A DNA stretch of 64,000 nt from Pontibacillus halophilus JSM 076056 = DSM 19796 (lineage in GTDB: Bacteria; Bacillota; Bacilli; Bacillales; BH030062). Numbering within the stretch: position 1 is the stretch's first letter; each line of letters begins with the position of its first letter. The position numbers and the translations under genes were made by a program. The DNA lies in NCBI RefSeq assembly GCF_000425205.1, contig NZ_AULI01000002.1:248001-312000 (forward strand). Reading direction: 5' to 3'. Positions 19,358-27,321 of the stretch are shown in pieces. The notes under the pieces were generated by a model that was given only the letters and a program-made list of their open reading frames with translations, was not told the origin of the DNA and did not search any database.

Positions 19358-20332
19358 TTATGACCTTCTTTTTCCAATATATTTAGCGATTCTTTCAAAG
19401 GCTTGCTTCGCTTTTGATTGCGGCAGCATTGCTACATTGTCGAATGCCTTTTGAAGGTACCTGTCACTCGTAGCTAACGCTTCCTGAATGGCGCCTGTTT
19501 CTTTAATCCATTGGATCACATCGTCCATTTGAGCTTTCGTTACGTCTTCAGGGATGGCGAATAAGGTCTCTAAATGTTTCTTTAATTTCTCGTCTTTCTC
19601 CATCGCATACAGAACGGGGAGTGTAATATTTCCTTGAAGAAGGTCACTGCCTGCTGGCTTCCCAAGCTCTTCTTCTGTTGACGTTAAGTCTAATACGTCG
19701 TCAATAATTTGATAAGACATCCCCACGTTGTATCCATATCGATATAACGCTTTCTCATGCTTAACAGATACATTTCCAGCGACCGCACCAAGCTGGCAAC
19801 TTGCAGCAATTAAGAGTGCTGTCTTACGTTTAATCCTTCTAAGATAGGTGCGAACGTTCTGGTTCCAGTCAAATTTGTCCTTAAACTGTTCGAACTCACC
19901 AAGACAAAGCTCCACAATTGTCTTTGACAAAATTTGATGAACGTGCGCGTTATCAAGAGAAGACAGACATTCAATGGCACGGGCAAATATGTAATCCCCC
20001 GCATACATAGCCGTCTTGTTGTCCCATTTAGCCTTAATGGTTGGTTGACCTCTTCTTAGTTCCGCTTCATCAATGACATCATCGTGAACAAGAGAAGCCA
20101 TATGAATTAGCTCAAGCGAAACGGCGACAGCTGTCATCCGGTCTAGGTTGTAGTCGCCAAACTTCCCGGATAATAGAACAAAAACAGGACGAATGCGTTT
20201 TCCTCCTGCTCTCAACAGCTGAGTTGAAGCTTCCCTCAAGACAGGGTGGTCAGCTTGAATCGTTTCATTCAATGACTTTTCAATTTTATCTATATCTTGG
20301 TTTAAAAACGGATAGATACTAGCTAATTTCAT
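19358..20332 (-). CDS. hepT: Heptaprenyl diphosphate synthase component II
   Basis: Catalytic subunit of the heterodimeric polyprenyl synthase that makes the C35 side chain of menaquinone-7. The 324-residue protein contains GGKRIRP, the first aspartate-rich motif DDVID (LVHDDVIDEA) and the second, DDVLD (QIIDDVLDLT). The ATG at 20332 has AAAGGTG upstream; a GTG 9 bases earlier has no usable spacing. Downstream of menG (16-base gap) in a hepS-menG-hepT unit. Confidence 0.95.
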   Translation of the reverse strand: MKLASIYPFLNQDIDKIEKSLNETIQADHPVLREASTQLLRAGGKRIRPVFVLLSGKFGDYNLDRMTAVAVSLELIHMASLVHDDVIDEAELRRGQPTIKAKWDNKTAMYAGDYIFARAIECLSSLDNAHVHQILSKTIVELCLGEFEQFKDKFDWNQNVRTYLRRIKRKTALLIAASCQLGAVAGNVSVKHEKALYRYGYNVGMSYQIIDDVLDLTSTEEELGKPAGSDLLQGNITLPVLYAMEKDEKLKKHLETLFAIPEDVTKAQMDDVIQWIKETGAIQEALATSDRYLQKAFDNVAMLPQSKAKQAFERIAKYIGKRRS

Positions 20333-20348
20333 TGCAGTCACCTTTACG

Positions 20349-21071
20349 TTAGACTTTCGTTTCTGACGGTTTCTCTCCCATATGCATGGCTGCTACTCCG
20401 CCCGTATAAGGCTGCACGTGTACAGAAGTTAACCCAGCCTGCTCAAATAATTCTTTCAATTCAGCTTGACCAGGAAAATCCTTTGCGGATTCATGAAGCC
20501 ACTGATACTCTTCCTTACTCTTAGCGAACATTCGTCCAAACGCAGGCATGACATAACGGAAGTAGAAGTAGTACATTTGGCGATAACCAGGAGCTGTAGG
20601 TTGGGACGTCTCAAGACACACCACTTTGCCTCCAGGCTTCACGACACGATGCATTTCTTTCAGTACAGTTAAATAATCAGGTACGTTACGAAGACCAAAA
20701 CCAATCGTTACATAATCGAACGAATTGTCTTCGAAAGGAAGATTCATGGCATCCCCGTGTACAAACGAGACATGGTCCTTAGATTGTGCCTTTCGTTTAT
20801 CTTCCCCAACTGATAACATATTCTGACTGAAATCAAGGCCAATGACCTTCCCCTTAGAGCCAACCGCTTCAGCTAGTGATAGCGTCCAGTCTCCTGTACC
20901 GCAACAAACATCAAGTGCGTGTTCGCCACGCTTGACATCCATACGCTTCATAACATCTTTACGCCATGCCTTATGGCGTTGAAAGGATATGACTGAATTC
21001 ATAAAATCATAGCGACCATAAATCTTCTCGAATACGCTGTGCACGCGTTCTGACTTTGTGTGTTGTTCCAT
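20349..21071 (-). CDS. menG: Demethylmenaquinone methyltransferase
   Basis: SAM-dependent C-methylation of demethylmenaquinone, last step of menaquinone synthesis (UbiE/MenG family). The 240-residue protein has [17 protein letters not shown] at the N-terminus, motif I VCCGTGDW near residue 54, and [10 protein letters not shown] and [12 protein letters not shown] later. The start at 21071, with AAGGG upstream, fits the family; a longer frame to 21167 overlaps hepS and has no support. It lies between the two heptaprenyl synthase genes. Confidence 0.95.
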   Translation of the reverse strand: MEQHTKSERVHSVFEKIYGRYDFMNSVISFQRHKAWRKDVMKRMDVKRGEHALDVCCGTGDWTLSLAEAVGSKGKVIGLDFSQNMLSVGEDKRKAQSKDHVSFVHGDAMNLPFEDNSFDYVTIGFGLRNVPDYLTVLKEMHRVVKPGGKVVCLETSQPTAPGYRQMYYFYFRYVMPAFGRMFAKSKEEYQWLHESAKDFPGQAELKELFEQAGLTSVHVQPYTGGVAAMHMGEKPSETKV

Positions 21072-21073
21072 AA

Positions 21074-21877
21074 CTACCCTTCTTCCACTGCGTGATGATT
21101 CATCATAATTGAATGATAGAGGTGTTGATTCAAATAGTCTTTCACGTTTGCAAATCGAGACGGCCACGTTGAAAGAGAATGTTCAACCAATGTCATGTAC
21201 TTCTCGACAAATTTCTCAATCGTTGATAACGCTTGCCCACCGGTCATCCGATACGATGGATGCTTCATAATAAGATCTAAGATTGGTGCTACTTCTCGTT
21301 TCCGAAAGTGTACATTCTCGCTTCTAAGTCTTGTTGCCACTAGCCAGTCGGCGGCTGTATTTAATATAGACGTTCTGCCTAAGAACTCAGCCACTCTCCG
21401 AATGAGCAACGACTCAATGTCACGTAAATATTCCACCATTTGTCCAATATTCAACTGGTCATTATACAACTTCATCTTATATTCGTTGATATCCTTAATG
21501 GCAGTAGCGAGAGTTTGAATCATCGATACATCGCCAATCTTTGATAACAAATAGTAATACAAGCCACTGTAATAATCTCCAGCTAATACTGTTAATTGCC
21601 TACTTTTACGAAGTTCTTCATTTTCCCCATCTGAGGACACTGTTACAAGTTCATGCGTATCCAACGCAATTTGCACAAGCATGGTCGCAATGACATACTT
21701 TCGCTTTTGTTCTTCTGAAAGTCTGTCAACTCCTGACACAATCGACGTAAGGAACACAATCTTATCCTCATTAATGACGGGCTCGGGGATAAATTTGGCT
21801 ACGTAAGGATGCTTTAATTGATATTGTATGGAATCTTTCAATTCCTTTATCGTTAACTCGTTGTTCTGCACAGCCAT
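21074..21877 (-). CDS. hepS: Heptaprenyl diphosphate synthase component I
   Basis: Small regulatory subunit of heptaprenyl diphosphate synthase, 267 residues. It is mostly helical and lacks the aspartate-rich motifs, as expected for this subunit, which pairs with HepT to set chain length. [18 protein letters not shown]-like N-terminus and [22 protein letters not shown] near residue 95 are typical. The ATG at 21877 follows GGAAAGG and AAGGTG; an upstream GTG at 21904 is possible. It ends 2 bases before menG. Confidence 0.87.
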   Translation of the reverse strand: MAVQNNELTIKELKDSIQYQLKHPYVAKFIPEPVINEDKIVFLTSIVSGVDRLSEEQKRKYVIATMLVQIALDTHELVTVSSDGENEELRKSRQLTVLAGDYYSGLYYYLLSKIGDVSMIQTLATAIKDINEYKMKLYNDQLNIGQMVEYLRDIESLLIRRVAEFLGRTSILNTAADWLVATRLRSENVHFRKREVAPILDLIMKHPSYRMTGGQALSTIEKFVEKYMTLVEHSLSTWPSRFANVKDYLNQHLYHSIMMNHHAVEEG

Positions 21878-21998
21878 CACCTTAAGCCTTTCCTTTCGAA
21901 TCACGGCTATTTGTTCGTATTATATCATATGTGTTCACGCACTTTAATTTATATGTATTACTATGCCCACATTGAGCAAAAGGACTACAAAAGAAAAA

Positions 21999-22015
21999 GC
22001 AGAGATTTACTCTGC
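21999..22015 (-). terminator. Terminator of mtrB
   Basis: GCAGAG/CTCTGC stem with a 5-base loop and TTTTTCTTTTG downstream on the minus strand. It overlaps the last codons of mtrB. Confidence 0.8.
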
Positions 22016-22237
22016 CTCAGTGTTCATTTCACCGTGACTCGTCTGGACAACTGCCTTCCCACGAACCTTCACAGCAGAAGTATGCTCTGTAAACTGAGCA
22101 ATCAAGACCTCACCTTTGTCAAGCTTCTCCGTATGGTGAAATCGGGTGTCCGTGCCTCTTGTCAAACCGATAACATTGACCCCATCTTCTAACGCCTTAA
22201 TCACAAAAAAATCAGTGCTAGAATCTTGATTAGACAT
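22007..22237 (-). CDS. mtrB: Transcription attenuation protein MtrB (TRAP)
   Basis: Tryptophan-activated RNA-binding attenuation protein of 76 residues that forms an 11-mer ring and binds (G/U)AG repeats in trp leader RNAs. Nearly every residue of the core is conserved: [39 protein letters not shown] and VKVRGKAVV, including the KKR-type RNA-binding lysines and the TRGT and AQFTEHTS tryptophan pocket. In B. subtilis it follows folE (mtrA); here it lies alone after the hbs terminator, and no trp gene is in the window. AGGAGG precedes the ATG. Confidence 0.96.
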   Translation of the reverse strand: MSNQDSSTDFFVIKALEDGVNVIGLTRGTDTRFHHTEKLDKGEVLIAQFTEHTSAVKVRGKAVVQTSHGEMNTEAE

Positions 22238-22266
22238 AAAGATCCTCCTAGTCCTATTCTTTCCTA

Positions 22267-22295
22267 ACTATCTCTTACTTCATACATCCTGTCAA
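22267..22295 (-). promoter_or_regulatory. Candidate promoter of mtrB
   Basis: Consensus TTGACA, a 17-base spacer and GATAGT on the minus strand, between the hbs terminator and the mtrB ribosome site. The -10 is a weak match. Confidence 0.5.
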
Positions 22296-22326
22296 ACGAT
22301 AGACCGTTGCATGTGAAGGTAAAGAA

Positions 22327-22350
22327 AAAAGGGTGCGAATGCACCCTTTT
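22327..22350 (-). terminator. Terminator of hbs
   Basis: Perfect 10-base stem (AAAAGGGTGC/GCACCCTTTT) with a 4-base loop and a T-rich tail on the minus strand. Confidence 0.93.
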
Positions 22351-22371
22351 CTAGTCCCCTTATGTACGAAC

Positions 22372-22644
22372 TTATTTAACAGCGTCTTTAAGGGCTTTAC
22401 CTGGTTTAAATGCAGGCACTTTGCTCGCAGTGATTTCGATTTCCTCACCAGTTTGTGGGTTACGACCTTTACGAGCAGCACGTTCACGTACTTCGAAGTT
22501 ACCGAAACCGATAAGTTGTACTTTGTCACCATCTTTAAGAGAATCAGTGATGGATTCGAATACAGCATCTACCGCTTTCGTTGCATCTTTTTTAGAAATG
22601 TCGCTTTTCTCAGCAACAGCGTTGATAAGATCAGTTTTGTTCAT
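22372..22644 (-). CDS. hbs: Nucleoid-associated DNA-binding protein HU
   Basis: HU family protein of 90 residues that compacts and bends DNA. The full family pattern is visible: [14 protein letters not shown] at the start, [21 protein letters not shown] (HU signature with the flexible arm) and [12 protein letters not shown] at the end. The ATG at 22644 has GAGGAGGTG 8 bases upstream; a GTG 9 bases earlier overlaps the ribosome site. It is expressed from its own upstream region and ends at a strong terminator. Confidence 0.98.
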   Translation of the reverse strand: MNKTDLINAVAEKSDISKKDATKAVDAVFESITDSLKDGDKVQLIGFGNFEVRERAARKGRNPQTGEEIEITASKVPAFKPGKALKDAVK

Positions 22645-22989
22645 GCTCTTCACCTCCTCGGAAGCTACGTAGTTTCATAGCTGAACAGCTAAATGTAGTT
22701 ACATTCAGTCGTTCACCATTTCTCGATAAATTATACCTAAAATCATCACAAAACGTGATGACAAGCCTTATCATAAACGATGAGAGTAGGAAATTCAATA
22801 AAAACGGCCAAGTTTTCTCGTAAAAAAAGGCGTTGTTGCCACGTTTTCCTGTTATACTTCCATTTATTGGATTACATTTCCTTTCAATCGACCAAATCTC
22901 CGTATTACTTTATAACACCATAATGTCATTAAGTTGAGGAGAAATCAAATAAGTGAAAAAACTCGACTTATCCCTTGTAGCAACAAAAA
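22645..22989. other. Gene-free upstream region of hbs
   Basis: No coding sequence is supported here. It holds the hbs promoter (22770-22798), a perfect 7-base inverted repeat TCATCAC/GTGATGA with a 5-base centre (22743-22761) between that promoter and the hbs start, another TATAAT-like sequence about 100 bases before hbs, and the long hbs leader. The stretch 22800-22985 is AT-rich with nothing else recognised. Confidence 0.6.
22770..22798 (-). promoter_or_regulatory. Sigma-A promoter of hbs
   Basis: TTGAAT, a 17-base spacer and TATGAT on the minus strand, 126 bases before the hbs start. The inverted repeat at 22743-22761 would fall in the early transcribed region. Confidence 0.65.
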
Positions 22990-23024
22990 AAGAAGCATAA
23001 GCTCATTCACTGCTTATGCTTCTT
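22990..23024 (-). terminator. Terminator of spoIVA
   Basis: Perfect 13-base stem around a 9-base loop, followed by seven T on the minus strand, right after the spoIVA stop codon. Confidence 0.93.
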
Positions 23025-23028
23025 TATA

Positions 23029-24507
23029 TTATAGGATGATAGCAATTAATCCACCGCTGCCCTCATTGATAATCCGCTCAAGCGTTTCCTTCAATTTGTA
23101 TCTGGCGTTTTCAGGCATTAGTGATAATTTCGCGCTAATTCCTTCTCGAACAATTGAGCTTAGCGAACGACCGAAAATATCTGAATTCCAAATGGATAGA
23201 GGATCCTCCTCAAAATCTTGCATGAGGTATCGAACAAGTTCTTCACTCTGCTTCTCTGTTCCAATAATCGGGCTAAATTCAGATTCAACGTCTACCTTAA
23301 CCATATGAATGGACGGCGCAACAGCTTTCAACCTAACTCCAAACCGAGAGCCCTGACGAATAATTTCCGGTTCATCAAGCGCCATATCTTCTAATGTAGG
23401 AGACGCTATGCCGTATCCAGTCTGCTTTACCATTTGCAGGGCATCTGCAACTGCATCGTATTCCCGTTTCGCATGAGCAAAGTCTTGCATAAGCTGCAGT
23501 AGATGATCTTTCCCCCGAATCTCTTCCCCAACGATTTCTTTCAATACTTGGTCATATAAGTAGTCCGGGGCATGAAGGTCAATCTCAGCAATTCCATCCC
23601 CTAACTCCATACCGGCAAGGTTTGCTTTCTCAATATAATCGTACTCGCCAAAGTGCCCCACAACTCGGTCGACATCTCTTAGTCGTTTAATGTCTTTAAC
23701 CGTATCTTGTATCGCTTCTTGGTAGTTCTTACGCAACCAATGTCCTTCTTTCAACACCATCACCCAGCTAGGTAAGTTCACATTCACCTCAAGCACTGGA
23801 AACTCATAGAGCGCTTCACGAAGAACGCTGTACACATCTTGTTCTCGCATGCTTTCAACACTGAGGGCAAGCACTGGTATATCGTACTTCTCCTGGAGCT
23901 GCTTTCTCAATAAATCTGTATCTTGGTGGTAGGGGCGCACGGAGTTGACAATCATAATGAACGGCTTTCCGACTTCCTTAAGCTCTTCGACAACCCGCTC
24001 TTCTGCTTCTACATAATCATGGCGAGGAATTTCACCGATTGTACCATCGGTTGTAACAACGACTCCAATTGTAGAGTGTTCCGTAATTACTTTTCTCGTA
24101 CCAATTTCAGCCGCTTCAGTGAAAGGAATCGGCTCTTCATACCATGGTGTATGAATCATCCGTGGGCCATTTTCATCTTCGTAGCCCTTTGCCCCTTCTA
24201 CCGTATATCCGACACAGTCCACAACACGGAAATTCACATCAAGCCCCTCATCCACATGAACCTGGACAGCTTGATTCGGTACAAATTTCGGTTCTGTCGT
24301 CATAATGGTTTTGCCGGCTGCACTTTGCGGCAATTCGTCTTGTGCTCTCGCGCGCTCATTCTCATCTTGTATGTTAGGGAGAACAACAAGCTCCATAAAT
24401 TTCTTAATGAACGTCGATTTACCTGTGCGTACGGCTCCGACAACGCCTAAGTAAATATCTCCATCTGTTCGTTTCGAGATGTCTTTAAAAATATCGACTC
24501 TTTCCAA
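23029..24507 (-). CDS. spoIVA: Stage IV sporulation protein A (coat morphogenetic ATPase)
   Basis: Mother-cell ATPase of 492 residues that polymerises on the forespore to form the spore coat base layer. The N-terminal GTPase-like domain has the P-loop GAVRTGKSTFIKKF near residues 24-38 and DCVGYT as switch region; the C-terminus ends SGGLIAIIL, the hydrophobic tail used for SpoVM-dependent anchoring. TTG start with GGAGGGG 8 bases upstream gives the family N-terminus MERVDIFKDI. Near-complete identity of pattern to the B. subtilis protein. Confidence 0.98.
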   Translation of the reverse strand: MERVDIFKDISKRTDGDIYLGVVGAVRTGKSTFIKKFMELVVLPNIQDENERARAQDELPQSAAGKTIMTTEPKFVPNQAVQVHVDEGLDVNFRVVDCVGYTVEGAKGYEDENGPRMIHTPWYEEPIPFTEAAEIGTRKVITEHSTIGVVVTTDGTIGEIPRHDYVEAEERVVEELKEVGKPFIMIVNSVRPYHQDTDLLRKQLQEKYDIPVLALSVESMREQDVYSVLREALYEFPVLEVNVNLPSWVMVLKEGHWLRKNYQEAIQDTVKDIKRLRDVDRVVGHFGEYDYIEKANLAGMELGDGIAEIDLHAPDYLYDQVLKEIVGEEIRGKDHLLQLMQDFAHAKREYDAVADALQMVKQTGYGIASPTLEDMALDEPEIIRQGSRFGVRLKAVAPSIHMVKVDVESEFSPIIGTEKQSEELVRYLMQDFEEDPLSIWNSDIFGRSLSSIVREGISAKLSLMPENARYKLKETLERIINEGSGGLIAIIL

Positions 24508-24567
24508 GAGATCCCCTCCGATCCTTTCTTCGACTCGCTATCGAACCTACGAACCTTTGACACTACA

Positions 24568-24597
24568 AGTCTATGACGTTGTCCTACCTGATTATGA
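24568..24597 (-). promoter_or_regulatory. Candidate sigma-E promoter of spoIVA
   Basis: TCATAAT about 15 bases before CATAGACT on the minus strand, 60-90 bases upstream of spoIVA, resembles the sigma-E pattern ATA-N14-CATACAAT. spoIVA is sigma-E dependent in B. subtilis, which makes this plausible. Confidence 0.45.
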
Positions 24598-24629
24598 CTA
24601 GTTTTTCTCTCATAAAATAGAATAAAAAA

Positions 24630-24657
24630 ATCCCCGCTACATTGTCGTAGCAAGGAT
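24630..24657 (-). terminator. Terminator of the yphE-yphF unit
   Basis: Eleven-base stem with two G-U pairs and a 6-base loop, followed by TTTTTTT on the minus strand, between the lipoprotein gene and spoIVA. Confidence 0.85.
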
Positions 24658-24679
24658 AGTGTATGCTGCTATAATCTGT

Positions 24680-25423
24680 TCAAGAACTAGTTTCAATCGC
24701 TTCCTGCTTTGAAGGCGCAAAAACCGGTTCCCCCTCTTCCTCGACGAATGGGGTCGAATGCGCTGGAACAATTGGATACTCATCCACGAGCAAGTATCGT
24801 AAGTCCTGCCCCTCTTCTACTTCTTCATCCCCTTGTGTTAGAAGTTCGTACAGCTCTGGACGATAGTCAACTGTAAGCACACCATCTCCGGTAATAAGAA
24901 TCGGTAAGTTCTTGTCTGAATACGGACTCTTTACGTACGGTTCATGATGAAGCCCTAGTTCTTCATAATCAATCTTGAACACTTGGTCTTGGACCCGTTC
25001 CCCAAACGGGGGATATTGATGCTCATTTCGGTATGTAATCAGTTCAATCTGCAAATCTCGAATCGCTTCTGTCACCCGAAGATCTAGAACCTTCACTGTT
25101 GGATTTTCGTCTGGTGTTGTAATCACATACTGATACGGTCCACCCCGTTCAAACGAATTCCCTGGCGCTTCAGCTAAGATGCCTTGTTCCTTCAGGGCGC
25201 GATAATCAATCGGATACTTCTGGAAAATCGGCGTCTCCATATCCCTTGTCTTGATAGGGAGAAGGCCGTTAGTCTGTTCCTGATAAGCAAGAACTGCATC
25301 TTGCACAGATTTCAATTGTAAGTCATTCGGCACTCCATTCTTTGCGAGCCTGTCTTCTGGATATAAACATCCTGCAAGCAATCCTCCTGCAATGATGAAT
25401 AACAATACGATGGTTCGATTCAT
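24680..25423 (-). CDS. yphF: YphF-like lipoprotein
   Basis: Predicted lipoprotein of 247 residues: signal peptide MNRTIVLLFIIAGGLLAGC with lipobox LLAGC at residue 19, then a soluble, acidic domain with two similar helical parts that each recall competence-pilin-like sequence (LKSVQDAVLAYQEQTNGLLPIK and ITEAIRDLQIELITYRNEHQYPP-type). Position before spoIVA matches yphF. Function is unknown. The ATG at 25423 with GGGAG upstream fits the signal peptide; a longer frame to 25459 would put a charged tail in front of it. Confidence 0.83.
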   Translation of the reverse strand: MNRTIVLLFIIAGGLLAGCLYPEDRLAKNGVPNDLQLKSVQDAVLAYQEQTNGLLPIKTRDMETPIFQKYPIDYRALKEQGILAEAPGNSFERGGPYQYVITTPDENPTVKVLDLRVTEAIRDLQIELITYRNEHQYPPFGERVQDQVFKIDYEELGLHHEPYVKSPYSDKNLPILITGDGVLTVDYRPELYELLTQGDEEVEEGQDLRYLLVDEYPIVPAHSTPFVEEEGEPVFAPSKQEAIETSS

Positions 25424-25459
25424 GCTCTTCTCCCGTCCCCTTCTTCCTAAAGAATGCAC

Positions 25460-25657
25460 CTATGAAGTCGGTCCGCTCATGACAACATAGAATATAATGA
25501 CACCTGCTGACAGCATAAACATATAGGCCAATGCCCCCGTTACAATCTTAAAGATGCCACGAAGTTTATATCGGCTTAGCATAATCAATCCAATGGCCAC
25601 GAACATAAAAATCATGCCCGCAAAGGAAATGTACATCTTTAACATCGATTCACTCAT
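25460..25657 (-). CDS. yphE: Small DUF2768 membrane protein YphE
   Basis: Protein of 65 residues with two membrane segments (KMYISFAGMIFMFVAIGLIML and FKIVTGALAYMFMLSAGVIIFYVVM). Matches the DUF2768/YphE family, found between gpsA and yphF in spore formers. The ATG at 25657 has AAAGGGGAG about 9 bases upstream; the longer frame to 25735 has no ribosome site. No function is known. Confidence 0.8.
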   Translation of the reverse strand: MSESMLKMYISFAGMIFMFVAIGLIMLSRYKLRGIFKIVTGALAYMFMLSAGVIIFYVVMSGPTS

Positions 25658-25807
25658 AGCCCATGCTCCCCTTTGTTTACAAAAGATTCCGTTAAAATTA
25701 TACCATACCAGCGTCAGATTCCGTAAGCATTTCAAGGAAATAGGAGAGGGAAGGAGAGCTCATTTGTTGAAGAAACAACCCTATAACTTCTATAGGCATA
25801 ATAAAAA

Positions 25808-25834
25808 CCGAGGTGAAAGGGGCCATTCACCTCG
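25808..25834 (-). terminator. Terminator of the spoVIF-like gene
   Basis: Perfect 10-base stem (CCGAGGTGAA/TTCACCTCGG) with a 7-base loop and TTTTTATT on the minus strand. Confidence 0.88.
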
Positions 25835-25940
25835 GCCAGACTAAATATTACCCTTATTTCATAACTCTAGAATGTTTTCTGCTGCGATGTATCTTATGCG
25901 ATGTAAGGAGCGTTCGCATCCTCATATGCCTAGCCTAACG

Positions 25941-26201
25941 TTACTTTTTAAACATTTTGTTGATTTGGCCCATGTCGAGAGAGCCACCACTTGAAGTTAT
26001 AGCTTTGACAATTTTGTCTTCCTTGTCCTTCGATACTGGCTTACCAGCCATCTTTGATAACCGTTTCACCAAATCACGGACGGTCTTCTCATCAGAGAAG
26101 TCAGCATTTTTCACCGAATCTGCTACCTTGAACACTTCATCTGGAGAAATGTTCGCTTTATTCTTTAACTGGTCGAACGCCTTCTTTTGAAATCCGCTCA
26201 C
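25941..26201 (-). CDS. spoVIF: Stage VI sporulation protein F-like
   Basis: Small, basic, soluble protein of 86 residues. The pattern ISPDEVFKVADSVKNADFSDEKTVRDLVKRLSKMAGKPVSKDKEDKIVKAIT and the final GSLDMGQINKMFKK match the SpoVIF (YjcC) family, needed for proper spore coat assembly and spore resistance in B. subtilis. There the gene is at another locus, so this may be a paralogue or a relocated copy. A strong terminator follows 100 bases downstream. Confidence 0.78.
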   Translation of the reverse strand: MSGFQKKAFDQLKNKANISPDEVFKVADSVKNADFSDEKTVRDLVKRLSKMAGKPVSKDKEDKIVKAITSSGGSLDMGQINKMFKK

Positions 26202-26266
26202 CCTTCATCCTCCTCACTAAAACGTTTCAACATAGTATATGTGGGGGGAAGAAAGGTGTGAAATGA

Positions 26267-27307
26267 TTACCTAGAAAAATGCCCACCGAGGCCATATTCA
26301 AGGTCTTCCATTTCATGACGACGACCACGAGTCATAAGTTGGTCGACGACATCTTTTGGATTTGCATCTTCAAATAGAACTTTATAAAGCCCCATTGTAA
26401 TCGGTAATTCTACGTTTTGTTCCGTTGCTAGTCTGTAGGCAGCCTTCGTCGTGCGTACCCCTTCAACAACCATACCCATTTCTTCTAACACGTCATCCAT
26501 GGCATACCCTTTACCGAGCAAGTGCCCAGCCCGCCAATTTCGACTGTGCGGACTCGTACAGGTGACAATCAAGTCCCCTACACCCGTAAGTCCTGCAAAT
26601 GTGAGGGGGCTTGCACCCATCGACACGCCTAGACGAGAGATCTCAGCGATACCTCTTGTAATAAGCGCCGACTTCGCATTGTCGCCATAGCCAAGGCCAT
26701 CTGAAATACCAGCACCAAGTGCAATAATATTCTTTAAGGCCCCACCTAGTTCGACTCCTACTAGGTCTGGGTTCGTGTACACACGAAATCGTTCGTTAAT
26801 AAATAAATCTTGGGCAATTTCTGCTTCTTCAATCTGTCTCGATGAAACCGCGACAGTTGTAGGTTGGCCAAGCGCTACCTCTTCAGCATGACTAGGACCA
26901 CTTAAGACCACAAGTTCACGATACAGAGAGCGCGGGAGCTCCTCCTCGAGCATCTCCGAGACACGCTTTAACGAATCAGGATCGATTCCTTTCGTCGCAT
27001 GAATAAGAGTGACCTCATGATGAAGAACCTTTGCCAGCTGAGAAGCCACTTGGCGAATCGCCTTCGTCGGGACAACGACTAAAATCGCGTCTACTTCATG
27101 TACGGCTCTTTCTAAATCTGTATAAGCAACAAGCTCAGCAGGCAAATCAATCTCTTTCAAATAGCGGTCATTTCGATGCGACCCATTAATTTCCTCGGCT
27201 TGTTGCTCTCGATGCGTCCACAGTCGTACGTCATGACCGTTGTCAACGAGCACCATAGACAAGGCTGTTCCCCAGCTACCTGCTCCTAGTACAGCAATCT
27301 TAGACAC
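26267..27307 (-). CDS. gpsA: Glycerol-3-phosphate dehydrogenase [NAD(P)+]
   Basis: Reduces dihydroxyacetone phosphate to sn-glycerol 3-phosphate for phospholipid synthesis. The 346-residue protein starts with IAVLGAGSWGTALSMVL (Rossmann), then VVPTKAIR, HATKGID and SGPSHAEEVA, and the catalytic lysine in ELGGALKNIIALGAG. GTG start with GGAGGT six bases upstream. It follows der closely (14 bases), as in B. subtilis. Confidence 0.97.
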   Translation of the reverse strand: MSKIAVLGAGSWGTALSMVLVDNGHDVRLWTHREQQAEEINGSHRNDRYLKEIDLPAELVAYTDLERAVHEVDAILVVVPTKAIRQVASQLAKVLHHEVTLIHATKGIDPDSLKRVSEMLEEELPRSLYRELVVLSGPSHAEEVALGQPTTVAVSSRQIEEAEIAQDLFINERFRVYTNPDLVGVELGGALKNIIALGAGISDGLGYGDNAKSALITRGIAEISRLGVSMGASPLTFAGLTGVGDLIVTCTSPHSRNWRAGHLLGKGYAMDDVLEEMGMVVEGVRTTKAAYRLATEQNVELPITMGLYKVLFEDANPKDVVDQLMTRGRRHEMEDLEYGLGGHFSR

Positions 27308-27321
27308 GATATTACCTCCCC

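Noticed and set aside
22275-22568. Open frame of 97 residues overlapping hbs in another frame
   Set aside because: Overlaps the certain hbs gene and its terminator; translation is low-complexity and unsupported.
23923-24450. Open frame of 175 residues on the plus strand opposite spoIVA
   Set aside because: It is fully antisense to a strongly conserved gene, has no ribosome site and its translation has no domain-like pattern.
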